64,000 bases of DNA from Aromatoleum buckelii (lineage in GTDB: Bacteria; Pseudomonadota; Gammaproteobacteria; Burkholderiales; Rhodocyclaceae). The stretch is taken from the NCBI RefSeq assembly GCF_012910785.2, contig NZ_WTVH02000008.1:248001-312000 (forward strand), read 5' to 3'. The translations under genes and the position numbers were made by a program. The notes under the pieces were generated by a model that was given only the letters and a program-made list of their open reading frames with translations, was not told the origin of the DNA and did not search any database. Positions 1 through 11,972 of this stretch are shown piece after piece (the first letter of the stretch is position 1; each line of letters begins with the position of its first letter).

Positions 1-119
1 GCGAACGAACCGACGGCGCTCTCGAGCTTGAGCGCGTCATACACCTTGGGCATCGCTTCGCGGGGGAACTGGATATCCACCACGGCGCCGATGCACTGAA
101 CGATCGTTCCTTGACTCAT
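1..119 (-). CDS. atpD: ATP synthase F1 subunit beta (N-terminal fragment)
   Basis: Only the first 39 or so residues lie in the window; the rest runs off the left edge. The start [20 protein letters not shown] is typical of the beta subunit N-terminal beta-barrel. In the F1 head the beta subunit carries the catalytic nucleotide sites. It is the last visible gene of the atp operon and lies 26 bases downstream of atpG, the normal order. Partial because of the window edge, not truncated in the genome as far as can be seen. Confidence 0.95.
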   Translation of the reverse strand, partial: MSQGTIVQCIGAVVDIQFPREAMPKVYDALKLESAVGSF

Positions 120-145
120 CGTCGTTTCCTTAAATCAGTTATGCG

Positions 146-1015
146 TTACACCGCGGCGGCGCCGCTGACGATCTCCGACAGCTCCTTCGTGATCGCTGCC
201 TGGCGGGTCTTGTTGTAGACCAGCTGCAGTTCCCCGATCACGTTCTTCGCGTTGTCGGACGCGGCCTTCATCGCCACCATGCGCGCGCTCTGCTCCGAAG
301 CCATGTTCTCGGCGACCGCCTGATAGACCAGCGCCTCGACGTAGCGCACCAGCATCTCGTCGATGACGACCTGCGGGTCGGGCTCGTACAGGTAGTCCCA
401 CGAACCTTCCGGCGTGCCGAGCTTCTCGCCGGTCAGCGGCAGCAGCTGCTCGAGCACCGGCTCCTGCTTCATCGTGTTGATGAAGCGCGTGTAAGCCACA
501 TAGACCGCGTCGAGCTCGCCGTTCTGGAACGCGTCGAGCATGATCTTGACCGGGCCGATCATCTTTTCGAGATGCGGCGTGTCACCGAGCTGGACGACGT
601 GCGACACGACTTTCGCGCCCATGCGCTGCATGAAGCCGAAACCCTTGTTGCCGATGCAGCAGGCCTGGATCTCGGTCGCGCCGGAGGCGTCCCAGCCTTT
701 CATCGCGTTCAGCGCGACGCGCTGGATATTGGTGTTGAGACCGCCGCACAGACCCTTGTCGGTGGTGACCAGAATCAGACCCACCCGCTTCACCTGGTCC
801 TTCTGGACGAGGAAAGCGTGCTTGTAATCGGTCACATTGGCCTGGGACAGGTTCGCGGCGAGGCGGCGGATCTTCTCGGCATAGGGACGGGCGGCACGCA
901 TCCGGTCCTGCGCCTTGCGCATCTTGGATGCGGCCACCATTTCCATGGCCTTGGTGATCTTGCGCGTGTTTTGCACGCTCTTGATCTTGGTACGGATTTC
1001 CTTACCGCTAGCCAT
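146..1015 (-). CDS. atpG: ATP synthase F1 subunit gamma
   Basis: 289 residues, normal length for the rotor shaft subunit. The N-terminal helix begins [20 protein letters not shown] and is followed by [16 protein letters not shown]; the C-terminal helix includes [20 protein letters not shown]. These two helices form the coiled coil that turns inside the alpha3-beta3 ring. It sits between atpA and atpD in the conserved operon order with short spacers, so it is cotranscribed. Confidence 0.98.
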   Translation of the reverse strand: MASGKEIRTKIKSVQNTRKITKAMEMVAASKMRKAQDRMRAARPYAEKIRRLAANLSQANVTDYKHAFLVQKDQVKRVGLILVTTDKGLCGGLNTNIQRVALNAMKGWDASGATEIQACCIGNKGFGFMQRMGAKVVSHVVQLGDTPHLEKMIGPVKIMLDAFQNGELDAVYVAYTRFINTMKQEPVLEQLLPLTGEKLGTPEGSWDYLYEPDPQVVIDEMLVRYVEALVYQAVAENMASEQSARMVAMKAASDNAKNVIGELQLVYNKTRQAAITKELSEIVSGAAAV

Positions 1016-1036
1016 ATTCCGTCTCCGTCCGCGGCC

Positions 1037-2575
<1,539 letters not shown>

Positions 2576-2585
2576 GTATATGCTC

Positions 2586-3122
2586 CTAGTTCTTTAGCGC
2601 AGCGGCCATGTTCGCGAGCTTGCCGCGGACCGAGGCGTCGATCACTTCGTCTCCGATCGCGATGCGGACCCCGCCGATGAGTTCGGGGTCGAGGCTGACC
2701 TTGATGTTCAGTCGGGTCTTGAAACGCGTCTCAAGATCGGCTTTCAGGTTCGCCAGCGTGGCATCGTCGAGCGGGAACGCGGAGGCGATTTCCGCCTCCT
2801 GGACGCCTTCGTGTTCGTTCTTGAGTTCAACGAACAGGTCACGGATCTCCGGAAGCACCTGCAGACGCTCGTTGTCGACGAGGACACGGACGAAATTCTG
2901 CAGCTCGGGGGTGAAACCTTGTCCCGCAACGTCGATGAACAGCTGATACAGCTGGTCCGCGGACAGCTTGGGATTGCTGATGCAGGCTTTCATCGACGCA
3001 TCCGCGGCAGCGGCGGCGAGACGATCGAGTGCTTCCGACCAAGGCCCCAGCGCACCTGCCCCGCGAGCCAGCTCGAAGGCGGCATCCGCATAGGGGCGCG
3101 CGATGGTGACGTTCTCGGCCAT
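2586..3122 (-). CDS. atpH: ATP synthase F1 subunit delta
   Basis: 178 residues, the usual size for the OSCP/delta subunit that joins F1 to the b-subunit stalk. It starts [19 protein letters not shown]. The C-terminal part ([20 protein letters not shown]) is the conserved signature region. Only 3 bases separate its start codon from the stop of atpF, consistent with one polycistron. Confidence 0.97.
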   Translation of the reverse strand: MAENVTIARPYADAAFELARGAGALGPWSEALDRLAAAAADASMKACISNPKLSADQLYQLFIDVAGQGFTPELQNFVRVLVDNERLQVLPEIRDLFVELKNEHEGVQEAEIASAFPLDDATLANLKADLETRFKTRLNIKVSLDPELIGGVRIAIGDEVIDASVRGKLANMAAALKN

Positions 3123-3125
3123 GGC

Positions 3126-3599
3126 TTATTGCAGTTCCGTTTTCAGGTTGGCGAGCAGGTCGGCATGCACCTGCGCGTTGATTTCGCGACGCAGGATCTT
3201 CTCGGCGCCGGCGACAGCCAGATGGGCGACCTGGTCACGCAGCGCTTCCTTGGCGCGCTGGGCGGCCGTGCCGGCTTCGGCTTCGGCAGCTTCGCGAGCC
3301 TGGGCGATGATGCGGGCAGCTTCGGCACGGGCGTCGTCGAGGAATTTCGCCGCCTGCTTTTCGGCGGAGGTGCGCACGTCGCCCGCGGATTCGCGAGCCT
3401 TGCGCAGTTCATCGACAACTTTCTTCTCGGCGAGCGAGAGGTCGGCCTTGGCCTTGTCCGCAGCTGCCAGCCCGTCTGCGATCTTCTTCGCGCGCTCGTC
3501 GAGCGCCTTCACGATGGGGGGCCACACGAACTTCATCGTGACCCACGCCAGAATGAAGAACACAACGAGCTGAGCGATCAGGGTTGCGTTCAAATTCAC
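3126..3599 (-). CDS. atpF: ATP synthase Fo subunit b
   Basis: 157 residues, typical of the short bacterial b subunit. It has one N-terminal membrane helix ([20 protein letters not shown]), then a long charged alanine-rich helix (about residues 30-150) that dimerises as the peripheral stalk. It sits between atpE and atpH as expected. Confidence 0.97.
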   Translation of the reverse strand: MNLNATLIAQLVVFFILAWVTMKFVWPPIVKALDERAKKIADGLAAADKAKADLSLAEKKVVDELRKARESAGDVRTSAEKQAAKFLDDARAEAARIIAQAREAAEAEAGTAAQRAKEALRDQVAHLAVAGAEKILRREINAQVHADLLANLKTELQ

Positions 3600-3657
3600 T
3601 GTTCTTGTCCCTCGGTTGTGGTCGGAGACGCCGAAAGAGGCGAAATAAGCGAACCGA

Positions 3658-4796
<1,139 letters not shown>

Positions 4797-4798
4797 GG

Positions 4799-5167
4799 TC
4801 AGGTCTTCACCAAAAATGCAAATAAATTCGCCTTAAGTGCCAGGATCAGGCCGATGAAGAGGCCGCCCCAATGGACGTCTTCATAAAACTGCCCGACCAG
4901 CACCAACAATCCCACGATCGACGCGATCTTGAGGAACTCGCCGACAAAGAAAACGATCACATTCGCTCCGCCCTGCCGTTTCGAGGCCAGGTGCAGCCGG
5001 AGCGCGAAAACCGCATTCGGCAAGACGCAGGAAAGCCCTCCGAGGGCTGCGGAAATTCCGCCGCGCAGGCCGAAAAAAACGGCCGCAATGGCCGTAGCTG
5101 CGATCGTCGCGCCAAGCTGCAGGAAAACCATCTTGAACATGGGATCCGCCGAGGCGATGCGCAGCAT
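4799..5167 (-). CDS. atpI: ATP synthase protein I
   Basis: 122 residues, four predicted membrane helices, of the AtpI/UncI family that helps assemble the c ring. Recognised from the segment VFFGLRGGISAALGGLSCVL and from its place as first gene of the atp operon. The ATG at 5167 follows a strong promoter by about 20 bases, giving a very short leader. Other in-phase starts upstream would lie within the promoter. Confidence 0.9.
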   Translation of the reverse strand: MLRIASADPMFKMVFLQLGATIAATAIAAVFFGLRGGISAALGGLSCVLPNAVFALRLHLASKRQGGANVIVFFVGEFLKIASIVGLLVLVGQFYEDVHWGGLFIGLILALKANLFAFLVKT

Positions 5168-5541
5168 GCGCAGACCGCTTCAAAAATTCCGGCAATACTA
5201 GGGGTTAACCACCACGAAGTCAAACCGATATTGCATCTTGCAACTGGCGCGGCGTCATGTCATGCATCTTATACAAGATATCTAATCAGGTCGCGAAAAA
5301 TTGCGCACAGCGTCTCCCGAGAAAGTCATCGGCGTTCCTGCAAACCGTGTGTCTCCGGCACGCAACAGCCGGCAGACATCTTCATCTGCAGCCCGCTCGG
5401 GACGGAAATGCTACGCTATCCGGCGCCGCACCACGTCGCGAACGTTGCGAAGTGCGGAAGCTGCCGTCCGATGCAAAGAATCCTCTGTCCCGTGAGCCAT
5501 GCGATGAACCCCAAGACGATGCGCTGCAGCGCCGGGCAGTC
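5168..5541. other. Intergenic region between atpI and the HD-GYP gene
   Basis: About 370 bases between divergent genes. It holds the atp promoter and a small inverted repeat, TTGCA-TCT-TGCAA (about 5232-5244). A short plus-strand frame (5408-5545, 45 codons) with four cysteines ends in a GTGA overlap with the proposed HD-GYP start; whether it is expressed is unclear. The downstream frame stays open back to 5257, but that translation looks non-coding (arginine-rich, no recognisable domain). Confidence 0.5.
5195..5223 (-). promoter_or_regulatory. sigma70 promoter of the atp operon
   Basis: Read on the minus strand: -35 TTGACT (5218-5223), a 17-base spacer, and -10 TAGTAT (5195-5200). The spacer is optimal and the hexamers match 5/6 and 4/6 of consensus. 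The expected transcript start is near 5188, about 20 bases before the atpI ATG. Confidence 0.7.
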
Positions 5542-6564
5542 GTGAGCGAGCAGCCTGAAGGCGTGCTCCGTCGTGTCGTCGAGCACGAACGCGAGGGGCG
5601 GCGCGTTCCGGCAGCTTCCACGACCACGTCGAGCGATGAGCACAAGTCGTTCGAGATGCTCGACTTGCTGAAAATCCGCCTCAAGCGGACGTTCGACCTC
5701 TACAAGGCGGGCAGTCTCGACACCGAGTTCGTCTCGCGCATCGATAACATTGCGCTCGCGATCCAGCAGGCCTGCACGCACGACTCCGACGCCGCGCTCG
5801 CGAACCTGCACCTGGACTACGAGACGTCGTATGCGGTGGTCCATCATCTGCAGGCGGCGATCCTGTGCGAGCTGATCGGCAGAAAGATGGGCGTCGGCGA
5901 GGCGTCGCGGCTGTCGCTCGTCAAGGCCGGCCTGACCTATGACCTCGGCCTGATCGACATCCAGGACACGCTCGACCGCCAGCTGACGCCGCTGACGTCA
6001 CTGCAGCGCCAGCGCATCGCCCGTCATCCGGTCGACAGCGAATGGATTCTGACGAGTCTCGGCGTCACCGACGCCGCCTGGCTCGACTCGGTGCGCCACC
6101 ACCACGAGCGTCTGGACGGCAGCGGCTATCCCGATGGGCAGTGCGAGGACGCGATCAGGCTGCCGGCGCGCGTGCTGGCGATCGCCGACATCTACAGTGC
6201 GATGGTGCGCGACCGTCCGTACCGCAGGGCGATGGTGTCCGGCAAGGCGATGCGCAAGTTGATGCTCGACCAGGGCAGGCAGACCGACAACCGGCTGATC
6301 CAGATGATGATCAAGGAGCTCGGCGTCTTTCCGCCCGGGGCGATCGTGCGGCTCGCGAACGGCGAGGTCGCGGTCGTCAAGAAGCGCACGGCAAACAGCG
6401 CGTGCCCACTCGTCCACGCCTTCGTCAAAGCGGACGGCATGCCGATGCTGGGCACGATTCCCCGCGACACCTCGACGGCGGATTTCCGCATCGAAGGGAT
6501 GGTTCCCTTTTCGAACTACCGCGGCTCGATCGTCATTCTCCGCAATCTGTGGAATCGCCCTTGA
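5542..6564 (+). CDS. HD-GYP-like domain protein with degenerate HD motif
   Basis: About 340 residues from the GTG at 5542; the start is uncertain, since the frame is open from 5257 and a GTG at 5563 is also possible. The C-terminal half matches the HD-GYP family of cyclic-di-GMP phosphodiesterases: VVHHLQAA, RHPVDSEWIL, HHHERLDGSGYPDG and ADIYSAMVRDRPYR are all present. The diagnostic HD pair, normally HDIGK, reads YDLGLI, so one metal ligand is replaced by tyrosine. The protein may therefore bind rather than cleave c-di-GMP, which is inference. It has no membrane segment or REC domain and is divergent from the atp operon. Confidence 0.8.
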   Translation: MSEQPEGVLRRVVEHEREGRRVPAASTTTSSDEHKSFEMLDLLKIRLKRTFDLYKAGSLDTEFVSRIDNIALAIQQACTHDSDAALANLHLDYETSYAVVHHLQAAILCELIGRKMGVGEASRLSLVKAGLTYDLGLIDIQDTLDRQLTPLTSLQRQRIARHPVDSEWILTSLGVTDAAWLDSVRHHHERLDGSGYPDGQCEDAIRLPARVLAIADIYSAMVRDRPYRRAMVSGKAMRKLMLDQGRQTDNRLIQMMIKELGVFPPGAIVRLANGEVAVVKKRTANSACPLVHAFVKADGMPMLGTIPRDTSTADFRIEGMVPFSNYRGSIVILRNLWNRP

Positions 6565-6652
6565 GCCGGCCAAGCCGTCGCGCCGCGAACGGCAGGACCG
6601 GGCAACCCGATACATGTGGCATTCCGCGCCAACCCGACCAAGGAGTGTTTCC

Positions 6653-8113
6653 ATGACTCTCGCGTTAAATGACCTCGACCTCTTCCGCACCCGCTGCCTC
6701 GTCGGCGGCACGTGGGCCGATGCCGACAGCGGTGCGACGATCGCGATCCACAACCCGGCCACTGGCGAGCAACTCGGCACGATCCCGAAGATGGGCGCCG
6801 CCGAGACACGCCGCGCGATCGACGCCGCCAGTCGGGCGTGGCCGGCGTGGCGCGCGCTGACCGCCGGCGCCCGGGCGCGGGTGCTGCGCAAGTGGTTCGA
6901 TCTGATCGTCGCACACCAGGAAGATCTCGCGCTGCTGATGACGTCCGAACAGGGCAAGCCGCTCGGTGAGGCGCGCGGCGAAGTCCTGTACGCGGCGTCC
7001 TTCGTCGAGTGGTTCGCCGAAGAAGGCAAGCGCATCTACGGCGACGTGATCCCCGGCCACCAGCCCGACAAGCGGATCGTCGTGACGAAGGAGCCGATCG
7101 GCGTCTGCGCGGCGATCACGCCGTGGAATTTCCCGCTCGCGATGATCACGCGCAAGGCCGGGCCGGCGCTCGCCGCGGGCTGCACGATGGTGCTGAAGCC
7201 GGCGACGCAGACGCCCTATTCGGCGCTCGCGCTCGCCGTCCTCGCCGAACGCGCCGGCGTGCCGGCGGGCGTGTTCAGCGTGCTGACCGGCTCCGCGACC
7301 GAGATCGGCGGCGAGCTGACCGCGAACCCGGTCGTGCGCAAGCTCACGTTCACCGGCTCGACCGAAGTCGGCATCAAGCTCGCTGCGCAATGCGCCCCGA
7401 CGATCAAGAAGCTGTCGCTCGAGCTCGGCGGCAACGCGCCGTTCATCGTCTTCGACGACGCCGACCTCGATGCCGCCGTCGAAGGCGCGCTGGCGTCGAA
7501 ATACCGCAACACCGGCCAGACCTGCGTGTGCGCGAACCGGCTGCTGGTGCAGGACAGCGTGTATGACGCCTTTGCCGAAAAGCTCGCCGCCGCGGTCGCG
7601 AAGCTGAAAGTCGGCAACGGCCTGGATGAAGGCGTCACGCAGGGACCGCTGATCGACATGCAGGCGGTCGAGAAAGTCGAGGAGCACATTGCCGACGCGC
7701 TGGCGAAAGGCGCGCGCGTCGTCACCGGCGGAGGGCGCCACGCGCTCGGCCGCACCTTCTTCGAACCGACGATCCTCGCCGACGTCACGCCGCAGATGAA
7801 AGTCGCGCGCGAGGAGACGTTCGGCCCGGTCGCGCCGCTGTTCCGCTTCAAGGACGAGGCCGAGGCGATCCGCATGGCGAACGACACCGAGTTCGGCCTC
7901 GCCGCCTATTTCTATTCAGCAGGAATGAACCGCGTGTGGCGCGTGTCCGGCGCGCTCGAATACGGCATCGTCGGCATCAACACCGGCATCATCTCGACCG
8001 AAGTCGCGCCGTTCGGCGGCATGAAGTCATCGGGCCTCGGCCGCGAAGGTTCGAAATACGGCATCGAGGATTACCTCGAGATTAAGTATCTGTGCATGGG
8101 CGGCGTGCAGTAG
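6653..8113 (+). CDS. gabD: NAD(P)-dependent succinate/glutarate-semialdehyde dehydrogenase
   Basis: 486 residues of the aldehyde dehydrogenase superfamily, GabD/DavD branch. It oxidises succinate or glutarate semialdehyde to the acid. Visible motifs are the cofactor segment ITPWNFPLAMITRKAGPALA, the catalytic glutamate motif LELGGNAPFIVF, and the cysteine motif NTGQTCVCANR. The ATG at 6653 is preceded by AAGGAGTG at good spacing, which decides it over an upstream in-frame ATG at 6614. The nearby glutaryl-CoA genes make glutarate semialdehyde a plausible substrate, but sequence alone does not separate the two. Confidence 0.9.
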   Translation: MTLALNDLDLFRTRCLVGGTWADADSGATIAIHNPATGEQLGTIPKMGAAETRRAIDAASRAWPAWRALTAGARARVLRKWFDLIVAHQEDLALLMTSEQGKPLGEARGEVLYAASFVEWFAEEGKRIYGDVIPGHQPDKRIVVTKEPIGVCAAITPWNFPLAMITRKAGPALAAGCTMVLKPATQTPYSALALAVLAERAGVPAGVFSVLTGSATEIGGELTANPVVRKLTFTGSTEVGIKLAAQCAPTIKKLSLELGGNAPFIVFDDADLDAAVEGALASKYRNTGQTCVCANRLLVQDSVYDAFAEKLAAAVAKLKVGNGLDEGVTQGPLIDMQAVEKVEEHIADALAKGARVVTGGGRHALGRTFFEPTILADVTPQMKVAREETFGPVAPLFRFKDEAEAIRMANDTEFGLAAYFYSAGMNRVWRVSGALEYGIVGINTGIISTEVAPFGGMKSSGLGREGSKYGIEDYLEIKYLCMGGVQ

Positions 8114-8173
8114 GCTTCGTCGCAATCGCGGCGGCCGGGCGGTCCGTCGCACTTCGGCTGCCGCGGTCGCAAC

Positions 8174-9085
8174 TCATTCCAGCCCGGCCGCGGCGCGGTA
8201 TTCGGCTGCCACCGCCAGCAGCCAGTCGCGGAACGCCGCGAGCGCAGTCGTTTCGGCCTTGCGCTCCGGAATGATCAGGTAGTACGCCTTGTCGCTGAGG
8301 TAGCCGTGGCGGAACGGGATCACGAGGCGGCCGCTGTCGAGTTCTTCCTGGATCAGGAACGGCGGGATCAGCGCGACGCCCATGTCGTGCATCGCGGCCT
8401 GCGCGAGCATCGTGAAGAGTTCGTGACGCGCGCCGGTCAGGTCGTGCGCGACGCGCATGCCGAGCGATTCGAACCACAGCCGCCACGCGTACGGGCGCGT
8501 CGTCTGCTGCAACAGCGGCAGTGCGGCGATCTCGTCGGGCGTCAGGCCGCTCCTGCCGGCGAGCAGGCGCGGGCTGCACACCGGCACCGGGTTCTCGCGC
8601 ATCAGGAAATGTCCTTCGGTGCCGGGCCAGCCGGCGTCGCCGAAATACAGCGCCGCGTCGAGCTCGGTGTCGGCGAACAGGAACGGGCGGCTGCGGTTGG
8701 TCAGATTCACCGTGACACCCGGATGGGCGGCGAGGAAGCCGCCGAGCCGCGGCAACAGCCAGCGCGTCGCGAACGTCGGCACGACCGCGAGCTCGATCGT
8801 CGCGCCGCGGCCGTGGTGCGCCATCACCGACAGCGTGTCGCGCTCGACCGCATCGAGGCGCGCGGTGATCTGCCGGCTGTACGACAACCCGGCTTCAGTC
8901 AGCGTCACGCCGCGCTTCGTGCGCCGAAAAAGACGCAGGCCGAGAAACTCCTCGAGCCCGGCGATCTGGCGGCAGATCGCGCTCTGCGTCAGCGACAGCT
9001 CCTCGGCCGCGCGGGTGAAGCTTTCATGCCGCGCCGCGAGCTCGAACGCCAGCAGCGCCGCCGTACTGGGGATCCTGCGTCGCAT
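8174..9085 (-). CDS. LysR-family regulator, probably of the glutarate genes
   Basis: 303 residues: N-terminal winged helix-turn-helix (about 1-62, with ELSLTQSAICRQIAGLEEFL) and a C-terminal effector-binding domain of the GcvA/AmpR-like branch (FATRWLLPRLGGFLAAHPGV). It is divergent from gcdH and convergent with the semialdehyde dehydrogenase. LysR proteins usually control the divergent neighbour, so regulation of gcdH and the CoA-transferase is likely but inferred. Start at 9085 follows AGGAG on the minus strand; an upstream in-frame start at 9178 lacks such support. Confidence 0.85.
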   Translation of the reverse strand: MRRRIPSTAALLAFELAARHESFTRAAEELSLTQSAICRQIAGLEEFLGLRLFRRTKRGVTLTEAGLSYSRQITARLDAVERDTLSVMAHHGRGATIELAVVPTFATRWLLPRLGGFLAAHPGVTVNLTNRSRPFLFADTELDAALYFGDAGWPGTEGHFLMRENPVPVCSPRLLAGRSGLTPDEIAALPLLQQTTRPYAWRLWFESLGMRVAHDLTGARHELFTMLAQAAMHDMGVALIPPFLIQEELDSGRLVIPFRHGYLSDKAYYLIIPERKAETTALAAFRDWLLAVAAEYRAAAGLE

Positions 9086-9110
9086 TCGCGACTCTCCTGA
9101 AAATGCACGA

Positions 9111-9129
9111 TAAGCAAGCCAAACGCTTA
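9111..9129. promoter_or_regulatory. Inverted repeat in the LysR/gcdH intergenic region
   Basis: TAAGC, 9 bases, GCTTA: a perfect interrupted palindrome 26 bases upstream of the LysR start codon. It is a candidate autoregulatory LysR site. No binding evidence exists; the match to the T-N11-A form is not exact. Confidence 0.3.
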
Positions 9130-9237
9130 CGGGTGGGCGCGACGCAACGTCGGAACGCCGGAAAGCGCGCGGTTTCACCGCGATATCTTAACCGCGTTCG
9201 CGTTCGGGCCGATTCACGAAGTGATTTTTGTGCACAA

Positions 9238-9286
9238 CGTGTCGCGGAATTTTCGGTTGTCCCGGACGCCTCCGATTCGCTACAGT
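9238..9286 (+). promoter_or_regulatory. Putative gcdH promoter with adjacent palindrome
   Basis: A perfect 10-base palindrome TTGTGCACAA (9238-9247) is followed by a possible -35 TTGTCC (9257-9262), an 18-base spacer and a -10 TACAGT (9281-9286), 82 bases before gcdH. The palindrome just upstream of the -35 would suit an activator such as the divergent LysR protein. Confidence 0.35.
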
Positions 9287-9368
9287 GCGGGCACAGGCAA
9301 AGCGTGGCGCACTTTCGCATCGCGCCGGCGCATGTTCGAACATCCGCAGCATTGAGGAGACTTTCTAA

Positions 9369-10556
9369 ATGGCAACGAACCGCGTGACCTTCAACTGGGC
9401 AGATCCCCTGCACCTCGACGAGCAGCTGACCGAAACTGAGCGCCTGGTGCGCGACACCGCGCGGGCGTACAGCCAGGAACGCCTGCTGCCGCGCGTGCAG
9501 GAAGCTTTCCGCCATGAGAAGACCGACCGCGCGATCTTCAACGAGATGGGCGAACTGGGCCTGCTCGGCGCGACGATCCCCGAGGAATACGGCGGCTCCG
9601 GCATGAACTACGTGTGCTACGGCCTGATCGCGCGTGAAGTCGAGCGCGTCGACTCCGGCTATCGCTCGATGATGAGCGTGCAGTCGTCGCTGGTGATGGT
9701 GCCGATCAACGAATTCGGCACCGAAGCGCAGAAGAAGAAGTACCTGCCGAAGCTCGCGACCGGCGAATGGGTCGGCTGCTTCGGCCTGACCGAGCCGAAC
9801 TTCGGCTCTGACCCCGGCGGCATGATCACGCGGGCGAAGAAGGTCGATGGCGGCTACAGCCTGTCCGGCAACAAGATGTGGATCACGAACAGCCCGATCG
9901 CCGATGTGTTCGTCGTCTGGGCCAAGGACGACGAAGGCCAGATCCGCGGCTTCGTGCTCGAAAAAGGCTGGAAAGGCCTGTCCGCTCCGGCGATCCACGG
10001 CAAAGTCGGCCTGCGCGCGTCGATCACCGGCGAAATCGTCATGGACGAAGTGTTCGTGCCGGAAGAGAACGCTTTCCCGACGGTGCGCGGCCTCAAGGGC
10101 CCGTTCACGTGCCTGAACTCGGCGCGTTACGGCATCGCTTGGGGTGCGCTCGGCGCCGCCGAAGCGTGCTACGAGACCGCCCGCCAGTACACGCTCGACC
10201 GCAAGCAGTTCGGTCGCCCGCTCGCCGCGAACCAGCTGATCCAGAAAAAGCTCGCCGACATGCTGACCGAGATCACGCTCGGCCTGCAGGGCTGCCTGCG
10301 CCTGGGCCGCATGAAGGACGAAGGCACGGCCGCGGTCGAGATCACATCGATCATGAAGCGCAATTCCTGCGGCAAGTCGCTCGACATCGCCCGCTTGGCC
10401 CGCGACATGCTCGGCGGCAACGGCATCTCGGACGAGTTCTGCGTCGCGCGTCACCTCGTGAACCTCGAAGTCGTCAATACCTACGAGGGCACGCACGACG
10501 TGCATGCGCTGATCCTCGGCCGCGCGATCACCGACATCGCGGCGTTCTCGAACTGA
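9369..10556 (+). CDS. gcdH: Glutaryl-CoA dehydrogenase
   Basis: 395 residues of the acyl-CoA dehydrogenase family. It oxidises and decarboxylates glutaryl-CoA to crotonyl-CoA using FAD and electron-transfer flavoprotein. The family-specific segments are [15 protein letters not shown] near residue 95 and, at the catalytic glutamate (about Glu373), [17 protein letters not shown]. The adjacent class III CoA-transferase and LysR gene resemble glutarate-utilisation loci. In an aromatic-degrading betaproteobacterium this step also serves anaerobic benzoyl-CoA and lysine catabolism. Confidence 0.95.
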   Translation: MATNRVTFNWADPLHLDEQLTETERLVRDTARAYSQERLLPRVQEAFRHEKTDRAIFNEMGELGLLGATIPEEYGGSGMNYVCYGLIAREVERVDSGYRSMMSVQSSLVMVPINEFGTEAQKKKYLPKLATGEWVGCFGLTEPNFGSDPGGMITRAKKVDGGYSLSGNKMWITNSPIADVFVVWAKDDEGQIRGFVLEKGWKGLSAPAIHGKVGLRASITGEIVMDEVFVPEENAFPTVRGLKGPFTCLNSARYGIAWGALGAAEACYETARQYTLDRKQFGRPLAANQLIQKKLADMLTEITLGLQGCLRLGRMKDEGTAAVEITSIMKRNSCGKSLDIARLARDMLGGNGISDEFCVARHLVNLEVVNTYEGTHDVHALILGRAITDIAAFSN

Positions 10557-10564
10557 TCCACCCC

Positions 10565-11788
10565 ATGTCGGGCGCCCTGTCGCATATCCGGGTGCTCGAC
10601 CTGTCGAGGATTCTGGCCGGCCCGTGGGCCGGCCAGATCCTCGCCGACCTCGGCGCCGACGTCATCAAAGTCGAGCGTCCGGGCGAAGGCGACGACACCC
10701 GCCACTGGGGTCCGCCGTTCCTCAAGGACACCCACGGCCACGACACCGACGTTGCCGCGTATTTCCTGTGCGCGAACCGCAACAAGCGCTCGATCACTGT
10801 AGACATGACGAAGCCGGACGGCCGGCAATTGCTGCGCGATCTCGCCGGCAAATGCGACGTCGTGCTGGAGAATTTCAAGCATGGCGACCTCGCGCGCCAT
10901 GGCCTCGACTACGCCTCGCTGAAAGTCGTCAATCCGCGCCTCGTGTATTGCTCGATCACCGGTTTCGGCCAGGACGGACCGTACGCGGCACGCGCCGGCT
11001 ACGACTTCCTGATCCAGGGCCTCGGCGGCCTGATGAGCCTGACCGGGCGGCCCGACGATGAGCCGGGCGGCGGCCCGATGAAAGTCGGCGTCGCGCTGAC
11101 CGACATCCTGACCGGGCTGTACGCGGCCAACGCGGTGCAGGCGGCGCTCGCCGCGCGCGACCGGACCGGCGAAGGCCAGCACATCGATCTCGCGCTGCTC
11201 GACGTGCAGATCGCGTGCCTCGCGAACCAGGCGATGAATTACCTCACCACCGGCGTGTCGCCGCGCCGGCTCGGCAACGCCCATCCCAACATCGTGCCGT
11301 ACCAGGACTTCCCGACCGACGACGGCTACATGATTCTCGCGATCGGCAACGACGCGCAGTTCGCGCGCTTCTGCGAAGCGGCCGGCGACGCGTCGCTCGC
11401 AACCGACGCCCGCTTCATTACCAACAAGGCGCGCGTCGGCCACCGCGCGGTGCTGATCCCGCTGCTCAACAAGCTGACGATCCGGCGCACGACTGCCGAC
11501 TGGATCGAGCGGCTCGAAGCGCTCGGCGTGCCGTGCGGACCGATCAACACGCTCGCCGACGTGTTCGCCGACCCGCAGGTGCGCGCGCGCGGGCTGCGCG
11601 TCGACCTGCCGCACCCGCTCGCCGGCAACGTGCCGCAGGTCGCCAGTCCGATGCGCCTGTCGGCGACACCGGTCGAATACCGTCTCCCGCCGCCCCTCCT
11701 CGGCGAACATACCGACGAAATTCTCGCCTCGCTGCTGGGCTTGCCGGCCGAACGCATCGCCCGCCTGAGGCATGACGAAGTAATCTGA
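10565..11788 (+). CDS. Class III (CaiB/BaiF) CoA-transferase, probably glutarate-activating
   Basis: 407 residues, starting MSGALSHIRVLDLSRILAGP, 8 bases after the gcdH stop and so in the same operon. The family fold is clear: ADLGADVIKVERPGEGDDTR near the N terminus, the stretch YDFLIQGLGGLMSLTGRPDD, and the active-site aspartate region ALLDVQIACLANQ. The gcdH-linked member of this family transfers CoA from succinyl-CoA to glutarate. That assignment follows from the neighbourhood; the enzyme class itself is certain. Confidence 0.88.
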   Translation: MSGALSHIRVLDLSRILAGPWAGQILADLGADVIKVERPGEGDDTRHWGPPFLKDTHGHDTDVAAYFLCANRNKRSITVDMTKPDGRQLLRDLAGKCDVVLENFKHGDLARHGLDYASLKVVNPRLVYCSITGFGQDGPYAARAGYDFLIQGLGGLMSLTGRPDDEPGGGPMKVGVALTDILTGLYAANAVQAALAARDRTGEGQHIDLALLDVQIACLANQAMNYLTTGVSPRRLGNAHPNIVPYQDFPTDDGYMILAIGNDAQFARFCEAAGDASLATDARFITNKARVGHRAVLIPLLNKLTIRRTTADWIERLEALGVPCGPINTLADVFADPQVRARGLRVDLPHPLAGNVPQVASPMRLSATPVEYRLPPPLLGEHTDEILASLLGLPAERIARLRHDEVI

Positions 11789-11972
11789 GCGCACCGCGGC
11801 CGGCGCTTCCCGCCCCCCATCGTATCCTGGGCACGAAGATTGACAGCAGTGCCGATCGAGCTTCGCGCGCTCGGGCCCGGAATTTCGCTTGTAGAATCAC
11901 GGTCCTACCGCAAACATGAGCCGGGGCGCCGAACCGGCCCTGCCGGGAACCGATTTCAAGCGAGGATCAGTG

